Below are positions 56,363 through 64,000 of a stretch of DNA of 64,000 nt, one piece after another. This DNA is from Lojkania enalia. Its lineage: Eukaryota; Ascomycota; Dothideomycetes; Pleosporales. The DNA lies in the NCBI GenBank assembly GCA_010094045.1, contig ML986596.1, positions 401,276 through 465,275 on the forward strand, written 5' to 3'. Position 1 is the stretch's first letter; every line of letters starts with the position of its first letter. The notes beneath the pieces are model-generated. The model had not been told where the DNA came from. It searched no databases and saw nothing but the letters and a program-made list of their open reading frames with translations. The position numbers and the translations under genes are program-made.

Positions 56363-57984
56363 CTACAATGCAAAATCGACGTCGAATAAATCATCAGATT
56401 CCAGCTGATCTAGATTCATGACGAAGCTATCCGGAAGACTATCATCTTCTGAAATGGTGGTAATGAGTCGGTCCCAATCTTCGATGCCGTATGAAGAGTT
56501 TTCTAGTGCAGGGCCGGATGTTTGAAGTTGAATGTCCTTTGGTGGAACCGGTGGTTGAATTGGGTCCATTGGAAGGTCCTTATTGTAAGAAATCGGATTT
56601 TTCTGATTGCTCGGAGCGCATTGGTTCAGGGCTTCATGCGAACCCACCTGTGGAGAGTGATGAGAGTGTAGGCGATTGCTACGACCTTGATTGATCCTCG
56701 TCAGTCGAGTATTCTCTGCTTTAGTGAAAATTGGTAGACTATAGTGAACGCTGTCGAGTTTGGCCGCACCCCGATTGCCTTTCTCATACGCCATGACTAC
56801 TAGAGGCAGGGGATCCTGATCCGGCGTGAAAAATTCGAGTAGGTCCTGCAACTGAGGTGCACAATGACCATCAGGAAACCCTTTTGCCCTCCCAGTGGAA
56901 TGTTGGTTCCAGCCGAACACAGAATTTTGTGCCCGCTTCGCTACTAGGTAGTCGTACCAGCTTTCACTAATTCCCGGTCTTTGAAGTAGGGAAAATATCA
57001 CTCGCGTATGGTGCCAATCAGTCATAGTCGCACCTCTCTCGAAATGAGAAGCAACATGTGCGCATCTTGCGTCCCAATCGACATCGAAGTGCTCGCAAAA
57101 GCCGCAACCCCAAGCTGTTCTTGATTTCCTTCTTTTTCTTGCGATCTCTGTGTGCCGGTCCTTGGTCTCGTTTTCAGCACAAATCTGACATCTATGGCTC
57201 TGTCGATGATGGTGACGGTAGTCCTTGGCGAGGAAGTACGTCTTCTCGCACATATCGCACATAAACATCTCTGGTCGCTCCTGGAAAGCTACTTCGTGTA
57301 CGATCCAATCGTATTTTTCTCCGAAGCTTTCTTCACATGATGTGCACCAGTATCTAGGTTCTTTCGCTGACGGCCTCGACCTCTTAACTCGAGATCCGCA
57401 CGTTGAGAACTTGTCTTTAGCGTTTTTCGTTTGGCGTTGAGCCACTGTGGATTCAGTGAAGCCTTGCATTGACACTCCAGGGGTTCCATATTGGGTTAAA
57501 GGTATGGAAGAATTGGAGTTTAGCCGTCGTTCGGCCTGAGCGATATTATACTCCCTAGGCGCATCGGAAAGGTGCGAATACGTCGTGTTATCTGATGCCG
57601 CAGAGTCTCTGAAAGGATTTCGAGAGAAGACGGAGTCCTCAGTAAAGCGTCTACAAGAACCGGAAGTTGAGTGAGAGAATTGGCTGGACGTCGACAGGTG
57701 GCTCTGTTGGACATGATGGTTGGGATATGAAGCGAGCATGTCGTGCCAGTTGGTGAAGGAATCTGTGGAATAGACTAGAGTGAAAAGCTTAGAGGAAGCC
57801 GGTGATTAGAGGTCGCGCGTAGCTCACCTGGCTCATTTCGGTTCGTCAAGGATGAATTTCCTTGCGAAAGGTGTTGCATTGGATGCATAACAGAAGACAA
57901 TGTAGCATGATTAAGACGAAAACCCTGATCAGACTCTTCTGCATACTGGTTTGAAGGGAATGTGCCAGTCATTCGATCCTCCAT
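56363..57984 (-). CDS. C2H2 zinc-finger protein
   Basis: Probable nuclear regulator. Two exons, 57828-57984 and 56363-57762, about 518 residues. The zinc-finger region lies at about residues 185-290: YWCTSCEESFGEKYDWIVHE, MFMCDMCEKTYFLAKDYRHH followed by HRQSH, and GCGFCEHFDVDWDARCAHVA followed by SHFE. The last finger, with its WD segment followed by a block around TDWHHTRVIFSLL, is common in filamentous-ascomycete C2H2 proteins of unknown role. A basic patch (ARKRRKSR) could be a nuclear signal. The N-terminus is Ser/Asn/Gln-rich; the C-terminus is acidic (DLDQLESDDLFDVDF-like), as in activation domains. An in-frame ATG seven codons upstream (58005) is an alternative start. Targets unknown. 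Confidence 0.8.
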
Positions 57985-59424
57985 TATAACCGATAGTACA
58001 AACAAATTAAGACGGAGGGAAAGAAAATAGAAATGAATCGTTGCCTGAACAAAAAGTCCAACATTTTGACCTTGATCTATAAGCTAGCAGTTCATCTCAG
58101 CCTCCAAGAGCTGAGGTCCCGTCAAGAAGGCAAGGATAAGCATGTAGATTCACCTGAAACGCTAGGGCAAGGCATCACCTGTTTCGTGGCGCTGTTTCGT
58201 TTCATGATCCCCCCCACGAACCAGTCGGAAGACGTTTGCAACGCATTAAATGCTGTGCCCACGAGCATACTATGGCTTCCCTTAGGTGCCTTTTTTTTTC
58301 TTTGTTTTTACACCGGAAGCTTGCGCAACGTAGGCGGTGAGATGACGGTGCGGCGAGTTTTGTTTAGAGCAGATGGCGAGAAGGCTGACGCGAAGACGTT
58401 TCAGATTCGCGAGAATGCTGTTCACTAATCCCCATCTAACAGTATCGTGTGCAGTCGCCCTAGGCATCCATTTCTACTCGCAAGGCTCGAATGAGATCGT
58501 TCTGCGATTGTAGCAGGTAATAGCCAATAATCAGCAAGCATAGGTTGCAATGATTGCAAGGCTGAAGTATATCTCAACAAGACATCAACGAGGCTAAAAT
58601 GTTTCGGACTGCTGTGCCTATCTAACGCTATATTCGTCCCCATCGCCGCCCCCCCGGATCAAAGACTCTTTCCATTAACCCTCAAACCTTTTCTCCTGTT
58701 CATTAAGTGCCCGCATCTTCTCCTCTCAGGCCTCCCTAACAATCCGGATAGCGTTCACTACTGCCGACCTTGCCTTGCCTTTGAGCAGCAGCCTCGGCCC
58801 TTTCATTAGCCTCCCATTCCGCTTCTTGGGCAGCAGTTCTCTGGTGTTTGATGTTGATGAATTGATCGACTATGGGTGCTCTCTTGTTGGTGTTGCCAAC
58901 TAGATGAAAAAAACTTCAGATCAAGCTTTAGTTAGAGGACCGCACTAAATGGTACCACGTACGAACCAGCGGTGGGCCATTTTCGACAATACTGGGTGAA
59001 GTAGTGATAGAACTCAATGATTTGCTTAGACAAAGCTCGTTAAGTGCTTTATTTTTGGAAGTAAATGGCATTGGAACCATTGTTAGTTAGGTAAGCGGCG
59101 AGGTCGGTTCGCCTAAGATTGCTAAATAGATTTGGTTTTTTAGTTGTGGCTAGTTGGTTTATGGATAAAATTGTAAACAAGGTCTGCCGCCTTTGATAAT
59201 TTATGAAATCACTATATTCGCGAGCAATTGTGGTTTAGCTGACTCTATTGGCATAGGCAAGTTCCCTGAGGGCAAACGCTGTTTAACCGAATCCTATTGG
59301 CAGATGCCAGGGAGAACTACCTGTAGCGTATCGCTTTATTAATTATCAAGAATGTTGTCAAGATGAGGATGAGTGTTCTGGGTATTGGCCAGCGCGAATG
59401 TTATCCTCTCGAGTATAAATCATT
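57985..59424. other. Intergenic region with a possible gene remnant
   Basis: Around 58728-58900 on minus a short frame reads APIVDQFINIKHQRTAAQEA and continues Glu/Ala-rich; it could be the end of a decayed coiled-coil protein. Nothing else is recognised in this 1.4 kb. Confidence 0.35.
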
Positions 59425-60897
59425 TCAAGCCCTCGGTAGCTCCGGAAGGGGCAGATATCCTTCTAGACTCTCTGCAATTGTAGCTGACATGCTATCCCAA
59501 CTTTTGACACGACTTCGAAGGAACTGGTACCAGCATTGTATATTCTGAAGCTTCTGCTCTAGAAGCGCTTCTCGCATATCCTCGATGGTATTACCGGCGC
59601 TATTATTATGTTTCAGATCGCAAGTTTTAATGACACCATGATGTATAGTCATATCGATACCAAGCTTATCGGACGGATGGTAATTGAAGGTAAATTGCGG
59701 CGTCTGCGAGTATATCCAATCCGCAGCCTACGGATGTTAGCATAGGTCCTAAAAGATCAGGGCGCCCATACGCACAAGAAGTTCATTGTACCCTTTCTTG
59801 ATATCGGGGATATTGAGGAGCTCCTCTCCAACAGCCTCGATAATGACACCTTTTGAATCACCATACATGGCGTCAAACTCCTTCTGCACAGCCCTCTCGA
59901 ACACCTCGTTCGCCAACCCGATGTTTGCTACCGGAGAACGAACGCTTTCTACACCTTTAGCTGTGATATAGCCTTTCGCTGGTGAACGGAGGTATTGAGA
60001 AATTATGTGCAAATTTGGGGACGCGAGGAGGGCTGTGCCATGATGGAGCGCGCGCGCACGAGTGAGCTTATATGCAGACCCCGATACTTTAAGCGGCCTT
60101 CGCGGATCCGTTTCGTCAACTGTATATGCTGTTCTATGGGCATCCTTGGGATCATTGTCACGTTTTTCGTTGCCTTGATCAAGGACAACGTCGTGCCGCT
60201 CGTTTACCCTGGCTCGGTCAATCCCTAGCCTGCGGAGGGCTCGTACTACCATCTCAGCATGCTTGTCCCGTGTAAAGTCCCCCCGCGAACTGGTAATGCT
60301 CCAATTGACATTGCCTTGATCGTGAAATACCGCACCACCACCAGATCGGCGTCGCACAAGGGAGACATGGCCAATGGCGGGAGGCTCCGTAGTAGAGGCG
60401 CTTTTATTTCGTGTTGCAGCGTTGAGGATTCCGAGGTTGACCTCAAGCCACGGGTTCTGATTGCGGCCGATGACGACACACGGGCGGTTGGTGTACAGCA
60501 AGAGGATTGTGGACTCCGGAGGTGATTTGCGCAGAATGTGGTCTTCGATGGAGAGGTTGAGGTACGGGTCGTCGCTTCGCGAAATGTAACTCTGGATTTT
60601 GTTTGCAGGGTCTGTTATTCTTTCCGTAAACGAAGAAAAGGTCCTGTGTGCAAACAAGATGCTACCATTCGCTTTGGTCGATAGAGGATAGACCGGTCGA
60701 AGGCAAGCAAGGCCTCTTGATGGGGCCATGTTGGATGAAAAGCTTCGGCCGGCGCCCGAAGTTGCGTCGGACGCTAGCAATCGGAGGCCGCAGCTTCCTG
60801 ATTGGTCCGATCTCTCCACTAACAGAACCTTAGTCTGCATCAACAACATCGTGAAGCTCAAGCGTCTTCGGCAAAAGACTGATTCTAAAGCTCGCAT
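59425..60897 (-). CDS. AIM22: Lipoate-protein ligase A (AIM22-like), mitochondrial
   Basis: Attaches lipoate (or transfers lipoyl groups) to mitochondrial dehydrogenase subunits. Two exons, 59776-60897 and 59425-59727, joined at NEL-L/AADWIYSQTPQFTFNYH, give up to 474 residues. The LplA catalytic core is clear: DPYLNLSIEDHILRK, RPCVVIGRNQNPWLEVN, the RRRSGGGAVFHDQGNVNWS lipoyl-AMP site, and VSGSAYKLTRARALHHGT with the conserved Lys. The second exon carries the accessory domain. The first 110 residues are poorly conserved, Ser/Arg-rich and fit a mitochondrial presequence; there are several in-frame ATGs there, so the start is uncertain. The type A solo LTR lies 96 bp upstream of the first ATG. 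Confidence 0.92.
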
Positions 60898-60992
60898 TGT
60901 TATCCATAACTACTTGTGTCTCTTCCACTATGGAGGCGCCTATTGCATCGGATACTTAGCCCGCCCTATGGATCGAGGTATATCAATGTCAT

Positions 60993-61220
60993 TGTGATAG
61001 GGATTTGGCGAGTCTGCCGAGTACGATTTCCTACTACTACACGGTAGCAAGCCATCCGGTTGTAGGTCGTATCGGATACCGTTGCACGATATCAAATCGC
61101 GCCGGATATCAGCTGATATATCCTTCTTTCTATGTACATAAATATGGCCTGCTGGCCATCTTCAATCAATTCAGTTCAGTTCCTCATCTCCCTCCCTGAG
61201 ACAAGAGTCGCCTCACCACA
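60993..61220 (+). mobile_element. Solo LTR, type A (228 bp), imperfect target duplication
   Basis: Starts TGTGATAGGG and ends CCTCACCACA. Flanks are GTCAT (60988-60992) and GTAAT (61221-61225), a 5-bp duplication with one mismatch. It is closely similar to the copy at 32312-32538. It sits in the probable promoter of the lipoate-ligase gene, in the opposite orientation. Confidence 0.85.
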
Positions 61221-62149
61221 GTAATTACCTCTTGACTACGTATCGTACTATAATACTTGCAAGTGAATAAAGACAGACTCGGCATATATTAGAAAGCTCG
61301 TTCCCAGAGGAAGATAACTTCTAGAATCCTGCAATCTAATTCTCGTTTAAATGCTCGTTACAATGGAACTGGCTCATTATAACTACTTGCACCATATTCG
61401 CAGATTTCGAAATCGAGAACGCATCATCCGATCGTTCTACTCGAAAATCTGCTTTTGGCTTAAATCATTCTATATTTCAAAAGTGCTTAGCAATTCCTTG
61501 GACTTCGAGACGTAGGTCGCATACCTTAATAGATTAAGATTGCTTTTGACACATGCCTATCGAGCTACTAAATGTTCTAACCGTTCGGTCGAGTCCTGTT
61601 AAATCTAATTTCTAACTCAAGCTGGTAATTCTAGCAAGCAAGCATACAGCAGATCGCTTACAGCCAATATAAGTCCGCACCATAATCGACACCTATGTTG
61701 TAGACCATATGCTGGATGCTTGTCTACTGGACTCTCGTGAGTTTCTCATCCATTATCATTGTAACCCGGGAGAAGCTGGAGAGACGGCATTTCGCAACGT
61801 TCCAATGGCTGCAGACGCAGAGCCGCCATGGCGTGCTGTGCCACGCCAAGACTCGTCATGTACACCTAAAGGCAACAGCCATCTCCAAGTCTCTCGATGT
61901 CGCAGACAATAGTTTATACACGTAGCAGCGTTTCACGAAGCGATCTGTCACTTTTTTTCGGTGCCTTTGATGTTCGGATGAGCCTCCATGCTCCCTTTTC
62001 CTGCACACCTCCAGCCCAGTCAAATATTTAGCGTCCGAACTTTCTCCCTACGATAATCAGTCTCCCGTCTTTCGCAGCAGTATCGTCGAAGGTTTTACCT
62101 TCCTCGATCGGCTGCTTGGTCTCTTTTTCTGCCTTCTGTATTCACTTGC
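61221..62149. other. Intergenic region
   Basis: About 930 bp between the LTR and the hydrolase gene. No coding region supported; an open frame at 61709-61925 in two phases lacks any domain I know. Confidence 0.4.
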
Positions 62150-63295
62150 ATGGACACAGTATCCATGTCATCGGAGCACTCAGGTCTTCACGAAGTATAC
62201 AGGGGAGACGATCCAGTTGTCGAGCAAGTTTATCTAAAGCCCCAAAGACTTACACTAACAATCAAAGCATCGTAGCTGTTCACGGACTCAACGGCGACCC
62301 TTTCAAGACATGGACGACTAGCGAAACGCAAAAGTTCTGGCTCGGTGACCCCGACCTTCTCCCTTCGAATTTGAAGCGATCTCGAATCCTCACATTCGGG
62401 TACAACGGTGCTGTATATGCATTGCTGGGGAAGGCATCTTCGGATAGGATTCTACAACATGCGCAAACACTGGTTGCGGAGCTAGTTGCAGATCGTGAAG
62501 TAGGTTTCAGTCCGGCCTTCTCACAGAATGCTAAGTATTGGCCAAGCTGGAAGATGCCACACAGAGACCAATTATATTCATCTGCCATTCTTTGGGGGGA
62601 ATCATTGTGAAAAGGGTACGTGTAACCGTGCGCGGCGCTGGTGTGTCGGTGTTATCGATTGACTTGTTTTCAGGCTCTCGCCTACTCTGCAAGTAGAACC
62701 AGTAAGCTGGTCGAGCATCTCCACTCAATATTCGTATCCACCTTCGGTATCCTCTTCCTAGGCACCCCGCATAACGGCAGTAGTAAAGCAAGTCTTGCCT
62801 CTATAGGCCGCCGAATGATAAGCGCCCTAGTACCGTCGAAGGTCTTTGACAGCGAAGGGCAACTCGTTGATGCGTTGTCCGAAGGCTCAGAAGTATTGCA
62901 GAATATCTCAGATATGTTTGCGCCCTTGATGAAGAACTTTCGGATTTACTTCTTCTGGGAACAGAAAAAGACGGACCTTGGGGTCACTCTTAGCTACGTA
63001 TGTTCCCATCTCAATTGGCTTTACCATGTGTTTGAATTTCTCTTACTGTAACTAGATCGTGGAGGAAGACTCAGCTGCCCCAATTCTAGATAACACGGAA
63101 AGAGCGGGTCTCCCGTACGATCACAAAAGCATGGTCAGGTTCGAGAGTTGCAGCGCCCCGGGATATAGACTAGTAGTTGCAGCATTGATTCGATATTCGA
63201 AAGAGGCTCCGGGATTGGTCCCAAGGCGATGGCTACAAGCAACAGAGATGCTGAAGACAAAGCGACAGAATGAAGCTGCCGAACTAATGCGGTAA
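62150..63295 (+). CDS. Alpha/beta hydrolase (DUF676-like lipase of the type fused to fungal NLRs)
   Basis: Serine-esterase fold. Exons supported: to 62499, 62547-62615, 62674-62997 and 63056-63295. Motifs: IVAVHGLNGDPFKTWT (oxyanion strand), a nucleophile elbow CHSLGGIIVKR rebuilt at the third exon start, FGILFLGTPHNGSS, then the His region LPYDHKSMVRFES near the end. In many fungal NLRs this domain sits N-terminal to NB-ARC or NACHT; here the frame stops after about 40 more residues, with no NTPase domain following, so it is either a stand-alone enzyme or a truncated receptor. The 5' end is unresolved: an ATG at 62150 opens a plausible leader (MDTVSMSSEHSGLHEVYRGD) but is out of phase with the hydrolase unless an unidentified intron or a frameshift intervenes. 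Confidence 0.7.
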
Positions 63296-63571
63296 AATGC
63301 CTCACACGGGCTAGTGTGTCACATATCTAAGTAGGTTCGGGTGGGTGGAATTCGTATCGTTTCCGTCCGTTTTTTTCTTCTCTTTTTCTTTTTTCCCCGA
63401 GAAATGCCCCTTGATTTTTTTTGTTCCCTACGAATATACGTCGTCCGGGGGCTATATATCATATATTTATATGAAATTATGGTATAGATACGCAAGTTTA
63501 GCCTCGTATCCGCAGCGTTACATTGGCTATCCGCTTGAAAGGTGTAATGTATGGGTGCTCCGACACGTCTA
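63296..63571. other. Short convergent intergenic region
   Basis: About 275 bp with a T-rich run (63369-63422) between the 3' ends of the hydrolase and the P450. Confidence 0.45.
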
Positions 63572-64000
63572 CTACCTAATCTCAACTTTGCAACCTTCCT
63601 TAATTGATATAACCAGCGTCATTACTTGCTTTTCCACACCGACCAATTCAACTACCTCGGTCTCGGGTAGTTTAATGGTAGGGAACCGCTGAAGCAACCG
63701 CGCAACTACGTAGCCGGCTTCGGTAAGCGCGAAATCCACTGTTAAAAATCATTAGTGATAGTATTCTTTAGGCAATAGAGTGGACGTACTGCCAAGGCAA
63801 ATTCGAGGGCCGCCGTGAAACGGGAGGTATCCCCATTTGTGATTAGTAGGATCGTGATCCATCGGCATATTCTCATCCCATCTTTCAGGGCGGAATAGCT
63901 CAGCATCCATACCATACAGATCCGGTCTTCTGTGCATGGAGTACACGCTGAATGCTACAGCACTACCTTTCGATATCAAGACAGGCGATTTGCGATCTGG
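63572..64000 (-). CDS. Cytochrome P450, CYP52-like, 3' part (gene continues past window)
   Basis: C-terminal part of a haem monooxygenase, probably an alkane/fatty-acid omega-hydroxylase by similarity to CYP52. Exons 63790 to beyond 64000, and 63572-63738. Visible: SVYSMHRRPDLYGMDAELFR with the following PERW motif, KWGYLPFHGGPRICLG (haem-binding F-x2-G-x-R-x-C-x-G, with the Cys as iron ligand), and MDFALTEAGYVVARLLQRF after the intron, then a C-terminus ending GCKVEIR. The membrane anchor, I helix and E-x2-R motif lie outside the window. No defect is seen in the part present. Confidence 0.88.

Noticed and set aside
1..64000. CRISPR arrays, bacterial operons, Shine-Dalgarno sites
   Set aside because: Spliced genes of fungal families show this is eukaryotic nuclear DNA; no regular spacer-repeat array was seen.

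Overview
The window is nuclear DNA of a filamentous ascomycete (Pezizomycotina). Genes carry short introns (about 48-120 bp, GT..AG, with CTAAC-type branch sites), lie on both strands without operons, and are typically fungal: RAD52, KEX1, SFM1, an endosulfine (IGO1-like), ICE2, MYG1, cytosolic methionyl-tRNA synthetase, LTO1, the septin CDC10, MRPL32, RUD3, a GH94 phosphorylase of the Neurospora NdvB type, lipoate ligase, and a CYP52-like P450. I cannot name the species.

Layout. 1-4.4 kb holds no gene I can support. 4.4-6.7 kb is a four-exon regulator combining an unusual six-cysteine cluster with C-terminal zinc fingers. 8.0-31.7 kb is a conserved housekeeping block. 31.7-50 kb is an AT-richer accessory segment with three of the window's four solo LTRs (each with a target-site duplication), a stop-riddled HET-NACHT-WD40 relic, a decayed copy of the 4.4 kb regulator, a large gene-poor stretch, an apparently intact NACHT-WD40 NLR interrupted by an assembly gap, a divergently transcribed small helical-domain gene, and a decayed Tc1-type transposon with an LTR nested inside it. 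51-53.4 kb is an intronless GH94 gene. 56.4-60.9 kb has a C2H2 protein and lipoate ligase, followed by the fourth solo LTR, an alpha/beta hydrolase of the kind found in NLR N-termini, and the 3' part of a P450 that runs off the right edge.

Most interesting observation. The intact NLR (41.1-44.1 kb, minus) and the divergent gene (44.5-45.3 kb, plus) appear to share a short motif: once at the NLR N-terminus, just before the NACHT domain, and twice in tandem at the C-terminus of the partner. The three copies align without gaps over 18 residues. One copy on the receptor and two on the neighbouring effector is the architecture of the Podospora NWD2/HET-S amyloid-signalling pair. I therefore propose a fungal regulated-cell-death receptor/effector pair, perhaps with a new motif class. 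The N-run sits in the near-perfect 126-bp WD40 repeats of this NLR, and its length does not fit the repeat period, so the receptor's repeat number is unknown.

Limits. Exon boundaries were read by eye from splice signals and reading frame; no alignment or search was run, and family names rest on recognition of motifs.
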